A stretch of 42,672 bases of DNA. Origin: Lachnospiraceae bacterium (lineage in GTDB: Bacteria; Bacillota; Clostridia; Lachnospirales; Lachnospiraceae). Location: NCBI GenBank assembly GCA_017479935.1, contig JAFVBO010000024.1:1-42672 (forward strand), in the 5' to 3' direction. Positions within the stretch are counted from its first letter, which is position 1. Every line of letters begins with the position of its first letter. A program made the translations under genes and the position numbers. The notes beneath the pieces are model-generated. The model had not been told where the DNA came from, made no database searches, and saw only the letters and a program-made list of their open reading frames with translations. Below are positions 22,694 to 30,675 of the stretch, piece by piece.

Positions 22694-23620
22694 ATGAACG
22701 AACCTGTCTGCCGTGTAAAAAAAGTGGTCTTTGGCGAGGGAGCGCCTAAAATCTGCGTTCCCCTGGTTGCTTTGGATAAGATTGAGCTGGAAGCGCAGGC
22801 AAAAATGCTGAAGATGGTTCCCTGCGATGTGGTGGAATGGCGGGCGGATTACTATCCCTTCCTCACTTCCCGCGAGCAGGTGCAGGACGCGTTTCGCATT
22901 CTGCGCGAGAACCTGCAGGACCGACTGATCCTCTTTACCTTCCGCACGAAGGCGGAGGGCGGCATGCGCTCCGTCACGGTCGACGAATATATGTACTTAA
23001 ACCGCCTTGTCTTACTGTACGGCCGCCCCGATCTTCTGGATGTGGAGCTGTCCGCCGGCGAGAAGGCGATCTCGGTCCTCTTAGACAAAGCGCACCGGAA
23101 GGGCGTCAAGGTGATCCTGTCCTTCCATGACTTTCACCGGACCCCGCCCGTCGTGGACATGGTTTCCGCCTTGCGCAAGATGCAGGATCTCGGCGCGGAT
23201 ATGTGCAAGCTGGCGGTCATGCCCCGCAGCCGTACCGACGTGCTGGCGCTCTTGCAGGCAACCTCGGATATGTACGAGCGCTACGCGACAAAGCCCCTCA
23301 TCACCATGTCGATGGGGAAGCTGGGTGCCATCAGTCGTGTCTGCGGTGAGGTGTTCGGCTCCTGCATGACCTTTGGCTGCATGGACCGTCCTTCCGCTCC
23401 CGGCCAGATCGATGCGCTCAACCTTTCGATGATGCTGCAGATCATCGACCGCGACTGCATCGGCTTCACCTTCCACGGAGCCGCTTCTTTCCAGAAACTT
23501 TTGGAAGGGGAGGCGCCGTCGTTAAAAGACCTGGAGGAGCGCGCCACCGTGCATGCCGGTAGAGAAGATAGTCTTGCGCCGGCAAAAGAAAAAAATACCC
23601 CAGACATCGCGCCGGTTTAA
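22694..23620 (+). CDS. aroD: Type I 3-dehydroquinate dehydratase
   Basis: 308 residues, ATG at 22694 after AGGAGG. It converts 3-dehydroquinate to 3-dehydroshikimate through a Schiff base. The family marks are VVEWRADYY, ILSFHDFHRTP (catalytic His), CKLAVMPRS (Schiff-base Lys) and MSMGKLGAISRVCGEVFGS. Usual length is about 250; here there are about 20 extra residues at the N-terminus and a polar tail (EERATVHAGREDSLAPAKEK) of about 35 at the C-terminus. The tail is not part of the known fold. It forms an operon with aroE. Confidence 0.95.
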   Translation: MNEPVCRVKKVVFGEGAPKICVPLVALDKIELEAQAKMLKMVPCDVVEWRADYYPFLTSREQVQDAFRILRENLQDRLILFTFRTKAEGGMRSVTVDEYMYLNRLVLLYGRPDLLDVELSAGEKAISVLLDKAHRKGVKVILSFHDFHRTPPVVDMVSALRKMQDLGADMCKLAVMPRSRTDVLALLQATSDMYERYATKPLITMSMGKLGAISRVCGEVFGSCMTFGCMDRPSAPGQIDALNLSMMLQIIDRDCIGFTFHGAASFQKLLEGEAPSLKDLEERATVHAGREDSLAPAKEKNTPDIAPV

Positions 23621-23630
23621 TCATATAGAA

Positions 23631-23671
23631 ACTACTCAGCAGCACAGGTCCCAGGCCATCCGCTGAGTAGT
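23631..23671. repeat. Palindromic element, short form with its own stem
   Basis: ACTACTCAGC (23631-23640) and GCTGAGTAGT (23662-23671) form a perfect 10-bp stem around a 21-base loop that holds GGTCCCAGGCCATCC, shared with elements at 8266-8428 and 32460-32500. It lies 10 bases after the aroD stop and may serve as a terminator before the flavodiiron gene. Confidence 0.7.
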
Positions 23672-23700
23672 TACTTAATATAACAAATGGAGGTTTCCCT

Positions 23701-24870
23701 ATGCTTGACAAAACGATTTCTTCGTCCATTCGCTACATTGGTGTGGACGACCCGGATATTGACCTGTTTGAAAGCCAGTACGTGGTTCCCGAAGGAATGG
23801 CCTACAATTCCTATGTCATCCTGGACGAGAAGGTGGCCGTCATGGACACCGTAGATGCCCGCAAAACCGACGAATGGCTGGCCAACCTGGAAAGCGCCCT
23901 GGAAGGACGCACCCCCGACTATCTGGTCATCCACCACATGGAGCCGGACCACTCGGGCAGCATCCTGGCGTTCCTGGCCAAATACCCGAACACGACTCTG
24001 GTAGGCAGCGCCAAGGCCATCGCCTTCCTGCCCCAGTTCTTTGAGGATCTGGACGTGACCGGCAAGACCTGTGCCGTCAAGGAAAACGATACGCTCTGCC
24101 TGGGCGCACACACCCTGACCTTTGTCATGGCTCCCATGATCCACTGGCCGGAGGTGATGATGTCTTACGAGAGCACCGACAAGGTATTCTTCGCGGCGGA
24201 CGCTTTCGGAAAGTTTGGTGTCTACGATGCCGATGAGGACGACTGGGCATGCGAAGCCAGACGCTACTATATCAACATCGTCGGCAAGTACGGCGCACAG
24301 GTGCAGGGACTTTTAAAGAAGGCCGCCGGCCTGGACATTCAGGTCATCTGCCCCTTACATGGTCCCATCCTGAAGGATAACCTGGGCTATTACCTGAACA
24401 AATATGACATCTGGAGCAGCTACCGTCCGGAGGATGCGGGCATTGTGATCGCCTACTCGTCCGTCCACGGCAACACCCGCCGCGCCGTCTTAAAGCTCGC
24501 GGAAATCCTGGAGGCAAAGGGAGCTCCTTCTGTTTCCGTATTTGACCTGGCCCGCTCCGACATGGCGGAAGTCATGGAGGACGCATTCCGATATGACCGC
24601 CTGGTGCTTGCCACCACCACCTATGACGCGGCAATCTTCCCGGTCATGGCCGATTTCCTCTATCACCTGAAGGTAAAGAACTTCCAGAACCGCAAAGTGG
24701 CTCTGATCGAGAACGGCACCTGGGCTCCCGCCGCCGCCAAATATATGCGCGCGGAGCTGGAAGCCATGAAGAACATCACCATCGTAGAACCCGTCTTAAG
24801 CCTGAAGACTTCCTTAAAGAAGGCCGATCTGGCCACGCTGGAAGCGATGGCAGACGCGCTGCTGGGGTAA
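23701..24870 (+). CDS. fprA: Class A flavodiiron protein (FprA)
   Basis: 389 residues, ATG at 23701 after GGAGG. Residues 1-250 form a metallo-beta-lactamase-like domain with the diiron ligands HHMEPDHSGS, MIHWPEVM, FFAADAFGKFG and CPLHGPIL. Residues about 255-389 form a flavodoxin domain (YSSVHGNTRRA binds the FMN phosphate; ATTTYDAAIFP, ENGTWAPAAAK). Such enzymes reduce O2 to water or NO to N2O, protecting anaerobes, using electrons from rubredoxin. There is no fused rubredoxin and none nearby. It is separated from aroD by a hairpin element. Confidence 0.95.
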   Translation: MLDKTISSSIRYIGVDDPDIDLFESQYVVPEGMAYNSYVILDEKVAVMDTVDARKTDEWLANLESALEGRTPDYLVIHHMEPDHSGSILAFLAKYPNTTLVGSAKAIAFLPQFFEDLDVTGKTCAVKENDTLCLGAHTLTFVMAPMIHWPEVMMSYESTDKVFFAADAFGKFGVYDADEDDWACEARRYYINIVGKYGAQVQGLLKKAAGLDIQVICPLHGPILKDNLGYYLNKYDIWSSYRPEDAGIVIAYSSVHGNTRRAVLKLAEILEAKGAPSVSVFDLARSDMAEVMEDAFRYDRLVLATTTYDAAIFPVMADFLYHLKVKNFQNRKVALIENGTWAPAAAKYMRAELEAMKNITIVEPVLSLKTSLKKADLATLEAMADALLG

Positions 24871-24960
24871 GAGGGACACATCTTACTTGGTCAGGTTGCG
24901 CGGGATTTCCGACATAGGCCTCGCAACGCTACGACGAGCTAACTCCTAACTACGACTACA

Positions 24961-25003
24961 AAAACCCCCGTGGAGGGTTCACTCTCCAACGGGGGGTTCT
25001 TTT
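24961..25003. terminator. Bidirectional terminator between fprA and the surface-protein gene
   Basis: CCCCCGTGGAG (24965-24975) pairs with CTCCAACGGGGG (about 24984-24995) with a bulge. On the plus strand it is followed by TTCTTTTTT, and on the minus strand by TTTTTG. It serves the convergent genes fprA and the surface protein; the plus-strand T-run reaches the latter's stop codon. Confidence 0.8.
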
Positions 25004-26968
25004 TTATCTGCGGCGACGGGACTTCGCCTTTCTTGCTCTCGTGAGCAGCATGGCCGACACGCCGCCGGCTGCCGCGATCATCAGGATGATCCACAGGAAT
25101 GGATTGGCGTCATCTCCGGTGGGAGCGCCGTTGCCCTGGTAAGCTGTTGTGGGCGGATCTGTCGGAGGCTGCGTGTAAGGGGCCTGGGTAGGCGGATCCG
25201 TCGGGGCTTCTGTGGGCGGCTCGGTCGGAGGTTCGGTTTCGTCCTCCGGGCGCTTGTTCTTCATGGTAACGTTGTTGGCTCCTGCTCCATCGACCGTAAG
25301 CAGGCCTTCCTCGCTGAGCGTGAAGGAAATATTCGCGCTGGGATAGTATCCGTCGGGAGCGGCGATCTCGGAAAGGACATAGGTGCCGGGGGCTAAAATC
25401 GCCCTGTGCTCCTGCCCTGCCTCGCTGACCCAGCTGTCTACGGTTAAGCCGGCCGAATCCCAGATTTCAAGGGAGCCGCCGCCAATCAGGTTTCCGGCAA
25501 GGTCCGTAAAGCGAACCATGATGATCCGGCGGGGTGCTTTTTCGGGGGCATCCGTTTCCGTTTCGGCTTCCGTGGATTCCTCCTCGGTTGCTTCCTCGCT
25601 CGTTTCTGCCTCGGTTTCTTTTTCCGTTTCTTCTGTGACAGGCTCTATCTCAATCGGTTTTACTTCCTCGGTCTCCGGCTCCAGGGTGATTTCTTCCCAG
25701 GGATCGGTTTCCGGCTCGGTCGGAGCTTCCGTCTCAGGCTGCGGCTCTGTCGGGGGTTCCGGTGCTTCCGTCTCAGGCTCTACCCAAGGCTCGGTCTCGG
25801 GTTCAGGCTCTGTCGGGGGCTCCGTCTCAGGCTGCGGCTCTGTCGGGGGTTCCGGCGCTTCCGTCTCGGGCTCTACCCAAGGCTCGGTTTCCGGTTCTGG
25901 CTCTGTCGGGGGCTCCGTCTCAGGCTGCGGCTCCGTCCAAGGTTCCGGTGCATCCGTCTCAGGCTCTACCCAAGGCTCGGTTTCCGGTTCTGGCTCTGCC
26001 CAAGGCTCCGTCTCAGGCTGCGGTTCCGTCCAGGTTTCTGGCTCATCGGTTCCGGGTTCTACCCAAGGCTCGGTCCAGGGAACGATAATCTCTTCGGTCT
26101 CCGGCTCCAGAATCCACTCTTCCTCGGTCGTCGGTTCTTCTGTCGGCTCCTCGGTGGGCTCTTCGGTCGTCTCTTCCGTTGTCTCTTCCGTCGTCTCTTC
26201 CGTCGTCTCCTCTTCCCGTTCTACATAGGGTCCGATGACGGTCGGAAATCCTTCTTTCTGAGGCGTATACAGATAGAGGGTGCCCTTCTTGATCTTTGCC
26301 TGTCCGGTCACAGGATCCGTTTCCGGCGCTTCCGTCTCTTGAGCCGCGCCCGTTTCCTGAGCCTTCGCCGTCTGCATCAGCGCTTCCACGATCAGGGCCA
26401 TCGCGTAGGCATCCGCCGGTGTTTCGCCAAACGCCAGCTCTTCCACCTCCGAAATGTTATTTTCGATGGCAAAGGTCAGCGCCCGCTGCGTGGCGGCATA
26501 CGCCTGCTTCGCGGTCAGATCCTTATAGGTTTCCTTTAACAGCTTGGTCTGATCCTGCGGATAACCGGTTGCCAGAATCACCTTGATCTGTTCGGCCGTC
26601 GACTTGGAAACCTCATCCTTGGTGTACAGTTTGCCTTTGTAAACGACATCCTTGTAGGGATTTTCCCTGGTCTCGCCTGCGGGATCTTCCGGTTCAAGCT
26701 CGACCTCCTCAATGACGACGTCCTCTACAACCGCGTCCCCTTCTGCTTTGACCGCTTTTTTATAAACGTAAACGACCGCTTTCTCCTTATCCGTGAGCGG
26801 CTTTGCGTCCTGGCCCACCTTCGGCTGGATCTTTAAAATCCCATCCGTTGTCTCTGTCAGCGTGTATTCCTTTTCATTTCCTTCCGCCAACCCGGCTAAA
26901 GGAAGCAGGGTTACCAGCAGGGTCGCCGCCAGAAGAAACGGCAGAATCATTCTTCCTTTCTTCCACAT
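25004..26968 (-). CDS. Sortase-type surface protein: thioester-like domain, Glu/Pro repeats, prealbumin-like domain
   Basis: 654 residues from the ATG at 26968, placed after AGGAGG with a 10-base gap. Order: signal peptide (ILPFLLAATLLVTLLPLAGLA); an N-terminal domain resembling TQXA adhesion thioester domains (VILATGYPQD ... AYAATQRALTFAI at about 140-175); TTEE and 31-residue Glu/Pro repeats (about 260-420); a SpaA/Cna-B-like domain (about 475-575; GTYVLSEIAAPDGYY); a Pro/Thr linker; and a sorting signal (APTGDD, membrane segment, RARKAKSRRRR). TQXA domains use a Cys-Gln thioester. The Gln is present (TQRA), but the strand expected to hold the Cys reads AVVYVYKKA, and no Cys is seen in the domain. 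It is probably a wall-anchored stalk protein. No sortase gene is in the window. Confidence 0.85.
   Translation of the reverse strand: MWKKGRMILPFLLAATLLVTLLPLAGLAEGNEKEYTLTETTDGILKIQPKVGQDAKPLTDKEKAVVYVYKKAVKAEGDAVVEDVVIEEVELEPEDPAGETRENPYKDVVYKGKLYTKDEVSKSTAEQIKVILATGYPQDQTKLLKETYKDLTAKQAYAATQRALTFAIENNISEVEELAFGETPADAYAMALIVEALMQTAKAQETGAAQETEAPETDPVTGQAKIKKGTLYLYTPQKEGFPTVIGPYVEREEETTEETTEETTEETTEEPTEEPTEEPTTEEEWILEPETEEIIVPWTEPWVEPGTDEPETWTEPQPETEPWAEPEPETEPWVEPETDAPEPWTEPQPETEPPTEPEPETEPWVEPETEAPEPPTEPQPETEPPTEPEPETEPWVEPETEAPEPPTEPQPETEAPTEPETDPWEEITLEPETEEVKPIEIEPVTEETEKETEAETSEEATEEESTEAETETDAPEKAPRRIIMVRFTDLAGNLIGGGSLEIWDSAGLTVDSWVSEAGQEHRAILAPGTYVLSEIAAPDGYYPSANISFTLSEEGLLTVDGAGANNVTMKNKRPEDETEPPTEPPTEAPTDPPTQAPYTQPPTDPPTTAYQGNGAPTGDDANPFLWIILMIAAAGGVSAMLLTRARKAKSRRRR
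25735..26090 (-). repeat. 93-bp tandem repeats in the surface-protein gene
   Basis: Units start at 25735, 25828, 25921 and 26014, exactly 93 bp apart; three are complete and the fourth is partial. Each encodes 31 residues of the EPQPETEPxxEPEPETEPWV type. The exact period and low divergence suggest recent expansion and strain-to-strain length change. Confidence 0.9.
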
Positions 26969-27021
26969 CGCACCTATACCTCCTAACATCATTTGCTAGA
27001 TGATTGATTCTTCCTGTTTGC

Positions 27022-27050
27022 AGTATACCATACAATCCCGCTTATGATAA
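27022..27050 (-). promoter_or_regulatory. Promoter of the surface-protein gene
   Basis: TTATCA (27045-27050) and TATACT (27022-27027) are 17 bp apart on the minus strand, about 55 bases before the start codon. Confidence 0.55.
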
Positions 27051-27128
27051 GCCAAAGGGGGGTGTTAAATCCTAACATTTTTGTATCCACATGACCCGTG
27101 AATTGTATAGCCGATTGTTTTTTAGGAA

Positions 27129-27170
27129 AAGAGCCGGCCAACCGCAACCATGTGCAGCCAGCCGACTCTT
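27129..27170 (-). terminator. Terminator of the cell-wall hydrolase gene
   Basis: AAGAGCCGGC (27129-27138) pairs with GCCGACTCTT (27161-27170) with one mismatch, followed on the minus strand by TTCC. A second perfect 8-bp hairpin (TCTGCTTA, 27186-27193, with TAAGCAGA, 27199-27206) sits directly after the stop codon. The T-run is poor, so strength is uncertain. Confidence 0.55.
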
Positions 27171-27210
27171 GTAGGTTTTTTCGTGTCTGCTTACGTACTA
27201 AGCAGATCTT

Positions 27211-28677
27211 TTATCTTTGATAGAAAACGTTTCCACCAATGTTGACCCAGGATGAATAGGCGTCGTAATTGGCTGTGCGGGCGGAGCGGAAGAACAGATA
27301 GTCGCCCATGTTGTTGGCACCGTTTACGGCATCCCACGCGGCCTGAATGCAATTCGGATGAGGGCCGACGGACAGGTAGTAGTCAAAGGTCGCGCCGGTG
27401 GCAAACTGGCTCTTCTGGTAGATGACTTCCACGATGGAGTTCGGGAACAGCGGCGATTTCACACGGTTTAAGATGCAGTTGGCAACAGCCAGACATCCCT
27501 CGTAGTTGCCGCCGGCTTCCACTTCCAGCATGGCCGCCATGATGTAGATTTCATCTTCCGTGGCGTAGGTGGCATTGTTGGCCTGCGCTTCCGCAGCCTG
27601 GCGAGCAGCTTCCTCCGCTGCCTGGCGGGCTGCCTCTTCCGCGGCCTGACGGGCCGCTTCTTCGGCCTCCCAGGCTGCCCACGCAGCCGCTTCCTCTGCG
27701 GCCCGGCGGGCTGCTTCTTCCGCCTCGGCAATCCGGCGCTCTTCCGCGATGCGGGCGGCTTCCGCCGCTTCCCATGCGGCGCGGGCGGCTGCTTCCTCAG
27801 CAGCGATGCGCTCCTGCTCTAAGCGGATGGCTTCGAGTTCCTCTTCCTTGGAAATTGCTTCCTCAAAGAAATAATCAAAGGTAACGTATTCGCTGGAGAT
27901 GTAGCCTTCAACCCCATCCATGGAACGGATGGCCAGCCACTCGCGGTCATGATTCTGAACCAGATACCGCTCTCCCTTAAACACCTCGGTTAAGACTTCG
28001 CCCTCTTTGGACATCTCGGAACGGACAAGCAGAACGTCCGCGTCAACGGTGGCGATGCGGGTGGCAAAATCCTTGGCATACTCGTGCGCCTCTTCCCCGT
28101 TCATGATGTAATCATTCTTCACCCAGCCGACGACCTCTCCGGACTCAATCTGCGTCCACTCCTCGTCCACTTCCAGAATGGTGCCGGTTCCGCCCGGATA
28201 AAGCTTTCCGACCCATTCGCTGGCGCTGGTGGGTTCTTCCCGGATATATAAGAAGCCGCTGGCCTCATCGATCGTGGTGACCGCAAAGTGATTAAAGAAA
28301 TCCTGAAGCGCCGCTTCCTCCGCTGCCTTTCTGGCAGCCTCCTGCGCAGCGGCCTCCTCGGCTGCCGTGCGCGCGGTTTCTTCCGCCTGCGTCTTCATAT
28401 TCAGCGTATTCTTCTTTCCCGTTTCCTCTTCCCTGATCGGAGTGGGGTCTGCCAGATACGCAGATGTTTCTTCTTTGATCGGAGTGGGATCTTCCAGATA
28501 CGCAGATACGCCGCTGGTCAGAACAAAGGATACCTTTTCTTTTCCTCCGTCTTTCGAGGTGCTGTCTTCTCCAGCTCCTTCCGCAAATGCCATGTTGGCA
28601 GCCCATACGCCAAGCGCAAGTATCAGTGTCAGAATTCTCATTCCGATGTGGGTGATTTTTTCTTCTCTCGTCCTCAT
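27211..28677 (-). CDS. Exported cell-wall hydrolase: SH3 domains, coiled coil, SleB-like catalytic domain
   Basis: 488 residues; the start at 28677 has GGGAGG five bases upstream. Order: signal peptide (ILTLILALGVWAANMAFA); two copies of SAYLxDPTPIxEE at about 57-83; an Ala/Glu helix; two SH3-like domains (about 130-200, with GFLYIREEP and VGWVKNDYI, and 210-275, with LLVRSEMS and GYISSEYV); an Ala/Glu/Arg coiled coil (about 280-370); and a Hydrolase_2 domain (about 376-488) with MLEVEAGGNYEG, ANCILNRVKSPLFPN and YLFFRS. The Glu of EVEAGG is the likely catalytic acid of a lytic transglycosylase as in SleB/CwlJ. It probably remodels or cleaves peptidoglycan outside the membrane. It has its own promoter and a long leader. 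Confidence 0.92.
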   Translation of the reverse strand: MRTREEKITHIGMRILTLILALGVWAANMAFAEGAGEDSTSKDGGKEKVSFVLTSGVSAYLEDPTPIKEETSAYLADPTPIREEETGKKNTLNMKTQAEETARTAAEEAAAQEAARKAAEEAALQDFFNHFAVTTIDEASGFLYIREEPTSASEWVGKLYPGGTGTILEVDEEWTQIESGEVVGWVKNDYIMNGEEAHEYAKDFATRIATVDADVLLVRSEMSKEGEVLTEVFKGERYLVQNHDREWLAIRSMDGVEGYISSEYVTFDYFFEEAISKEEELEAIRLEQERIAAEEAAARAAWEAAEAARIAEERRIAEAEEAARRAAEEAAAWAAWEAEEAARQAAEEAARQAAEEAARQAAEAQANNATYATEDEIYIMAAMLEVEAGGNYEGCLAVANCILNRVKSPLFPNSIVEVIYQKSQFATGATFDYYLSVGPHPNCIQAAWDAVNGANNMGDYLFFRSARTANYDAYSSWVNIGGNVFYQR

Positions 28678-28917
28678 AGTAGCCTCCCGTCAGGTCACGA
28701 CTTTGTAACAAGTCGTACGCCGCATTTTTAAGTAGACGCCTTCGGGCATCCTCCTTTTTTGCCGCGCAGGCACATACAAAGAACGACCGGAAAGGACATT
28801 CCGGCCATGCTTTTCGCTTACCTATCCCTGACCAATCATTTCCTGTTTTTACCGAATTTGCAACAAGCCAATTACGCAGTTTTTACAAAATCAGCAAAAT
28901 TATTACAGGTTTGTTAC
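28678..28917 (-). other. Structured 240-base leader of the hydrolase gene
   Basis: Between the promoter and the start codon lie about 240 bases without an open gene. Hairpins visible on the minus strand: CCGGAA with TTCCGG (near 28783-28800), GATGCC-CGAA-GGCGTC (near 28737-28752), and ACGACTT with AAGTCGT (near 28698-28717), the last just before the ribosome site. Clostridial wall-hydrolase genes are often under c-di-AMP riboswitches, but I could not find that class's conserved segments here. Confidence 0.45.
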
Positions 28918-28923
28918 GGAAGT

Positions 28924-28952
28924 ATCCTACCAGACTTCACAATTTTTGTCAA
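28924..28952 (-). promoter_or_regulatory. Sigma-A promoter of the cell-wall hydrolase gene
   Basis: A perfect TTGACA (28947-28952) and TAGGAT (28924-28929) are 17 bp apart on the minus strand. The remaining stretch to 29055 holds no gene that I can see. Confidence 0.75.
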
Positions 28953-29055
28953 GCCTCTCCCACTTTCCCCCTCTTTTTGCGGTTTCCCAAAGACCAGTTA
29001 CACCACTTGTGGCTGTATTTGTTGATTTCCACCACATTTTGCGTTTTCCTGCCGT

Positions 29056-29091
29056 AAAAAAGAGACCTGGTTTTCCATCGGAAATACCAGG
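29056..29091 (-). terminator. Terminator of the apt-trmH unit
   Basis: CCTGGTTTTCC (29066-29076) pairs with GGAAATACCAGG (29080-29091) with one bulge; on the minus strand it is followed by TCTCTTTTTT. It is about 100 bases after the trmH stop. Confidence 0.8.
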
Positions 29092-29187
29092 CCCCATATT
29101 GTACTTTTTTTATACAGGATTTACCAGGCCGGACACGTTTTCGGTGCGGCCCGATGAATACCAGAACAACCGCGAAAAGCCAGCTTC

Positions 29188-29964
29188 TTAGCCCCTCTGC
29201 CGTCTCGCCTCGTAAATCAGAAGCGATGCCGCCACCGAAGCGTTCAGCGATTCCAGCTTTCCCCCCATGGGGATGCGAATTCGTTCATCCGCCAAAGCCA
29301 CCGCCTCGTGAGAAAGGCCGTTGCCTTCGTTCCCGATCAGGAACGCACAAGGGCTTGCATAATCCGGCTCCGTGTAGACACGGCTCTTTTCCAGCACGGC
29401 CGCATACCTTGTGACGCCGCGCTTTTTCAGCTCCGCCAGATCCCCCAGGAAATCCTCGGAGAGCACAAAGGGAACCCGGAAGAGCGATCCCATCGTGGAA
29501 CGCGTCACCTTGGGGGAGTAAATATCCACGCACCCGGGGGATAGTAAAACGGCGCTCACGCCGGCCCCTTCCGAGCTTCGCAGGATAGTCCCCAGATTTC
29601 CGGGGTCCTGCAGGTTTTCCAGCGCCAGAATAAGCGGCGCTTCCTTCTCGCCGGCCAGGACATCCGAAAGCCTTCTGTCCTCGCGTTTCATGAGCGCTAA
29701 GATGCCCTGCGGGGTCTTTGTCTCCGCCATCGCGTGGAAGACGGAATCCTTTACCATCTCCACGGAAACCCCGGCAAACTCCTCCAGCGAATTCTCAGCC
29801 GCGTAGCTTTCCGTGACGTACAGCTTCTCCATCAGCTGCGTGGGCGCCTCCAGGCACATCTTCCGGCCTTCCGCCACAAAAAGGCCCTGCCTTTTCCTCT
29901 CCTTGGAGAGCTTCTGCAGGGCCGTTATGTTTTTGATCTGCGCATTGGAACTGCTTGTGATCAT
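29188..29964 (-). CDS. TrmH-family RNA 2'-O-methyltransferase
   Basis: 258 residues, starting 3 bases after the apt stop. The N-terminal 90 residues form a substrate-binding domain (SSNAQIKNITALQKL). The rest is a SPOUT fold with the three motifs: ENLQDPGNLGTILRS, FLIGNEGNGLS and RIPMGGKLESLNASVAASL. These mark 2'-O-ribose methylation of rRNA or tRNA using S-adenosylmethionine, with a trefoil knot. The closest named relatives are RlmB/TsnR-type, but the target base cannot be read from sequence. It is cotranscribed with apt. Confidence 0.92.
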   Translation of the reverse strand: MITSSSNAQIKNITALQKLSKERKRQGLFVAEGRKMCLEAPTQLMEKLYVTESYAAENSLEEFAGVSVEMVKDSVFHAMAETKTPQGILALMKREDRRLSDVLAGEKEAPLILALENLQDPGNLGTILRSSEGAGVSAVLLSPGCVDIYSPKVTRSTMGSLFRVPFVLSEDFLGDLAELKKRGVTRYAAVLEKSRVYTEPDYASPCAFLIGNEGNGLSHEAVALADERIRIPMGGKLESLNASVAASLLIYEARRQRG

Positions 29965-29967
29965 TCT

Positions 29968-30492
29968 TTACTTTCCTTCGTACGTAATGACGCTGCCCAC
30001 ATCGTAGCCCTTTAAGAGCTCGCGGCCCTTGAGGCCGGCTAACTCCATCAGGAAGCACAGCTTCACAACCTTGCCGCCCATGCTTTCGATCAGCTTGATG
30101 ATGGCTTCCGTGGTTCCGCCGGTCGCGATCAGATCATCCACCACCACGACGCGCTGGCCGGGCTTGATGGAATCCTTGTGCATCTCGATCGTGGCGCTGC
30201 CGTACTCCAGGTTGTAGCTGATGGAAACGGTTTCACGGGGAAGTTTTCCCTTCTTACGAACCGGAACGAACGGTTTGTGCAGGGCATACGCGACAGGAGT
30301 TCCGAAGATAAAGCCTCTCGCTTCCGGACCGACGATCACGTCAAAATCCACGTCCTTCAACATGTCCAGGATGCCGTTCACAGCCAGCTGAAGACCTTCC
30401 GCGTCCTGCAGCACGCTGGTGACATCACGGAAAATAATGCCCGGCTCCGGGAAATCCGGGATGCTGATTACATAATCTTCTACCTTTTTCAT
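29968..30492 (-). CDS. apt: Adenine phosphoribosyltransferase
   Basis: 174 residues, the normal length. It joins adenine and PRPP to give AMP in purine salvage. It begins KKVEDYVISIPDFPEPGIIF, contains the family's GPEARGFIFGTPVAYAL segment and ends its active site with the PRPP loop VVVVDDLIATGGT. The gene has its own promoter upstream (30590-30618), which splits it from recJ although apt commonly follows recJ in clostridia; some read-through is possible. Confidence 0.97.
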   Translation of the reverse strand: MKKVEDYVISIPDFPEPGIIFRDVTSVLQDAEGLQLAVNGILDMLKDVDFDVIVGPEARGFIFGTPVAYALHKPFVPVRKKGKLPRETVSISYNLEYGSATIEMHKDSIKPGQRVVVVDDLIATGGTTEAIIKLIESMGGKVVKLCFLMELAGLKGRELLKGYDVGSVITYEGK

Positions 30493-30589
30493 ATAAACTC
30501 CCTTCTCTTTTCGCTCTCGATGACTCTATTCATTTACAGCACCGCTTCTTTTGTGCTGAACCACTCACTTGCATCAGAATTGTGGTTTC

Positions 30590-30618
30590 ATCATACCACA
30601 GTTTCCATCCGATTCCAA
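30590..30618 (-). promoter_or_regulatory. Promoter of apt-trmH
   Basis: TTGGAA (30613-30618) and TATGAT (30590-30595) are 17 bp apart on the minus strand. The start codon is about 95 bases downstream. A weak hairpin (ACACAG with CTGTGT, about 30625-30649) precedes it. Confidence 0.65.
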
Positions 30619-30675
30619 TATCCAAACACAGGAAAATCATTTCTCTGTGTGACCCGTGAATCACCTCCGAAGCGA

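Noticed and set aside
24880-24960. Possible small RNA or riboswitch fragment after fprA (GAGCTAACTCC)
   Set aside because: Only a faint resemblance to a riboswitch end; it is downstream of a gene and directly before a bidirectional terminator.
25735-26090. CRISPR-like array
   Set aside because: Periodic repeats have no unique spacers and are in frame within a protein gene; the REP cluster at 14992-15119 likewise has too few and irregular units.
25383-26228. Plus-strand open frame rich in Gly/Ser/Val opposite the surface-protein repeats
   Set aside because: It is the mirror of the Glu/Pro repeat region, has no ribosome site and exists only because the repeat lacks stops in that frame.
27092-27103. 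TGACCCGTGAAT repeated at 30650-30661
   Set aside because: A single 12-mer found twice in intergenic DNA, with no shared flanks or common position relative to promoters; may be chance.
28678-28917. c-di-AMP or c-di-GMP riboswitch
   Set aside because: The conserved segments of either class could not be found in the leader; kept only as an unassigned structured region.
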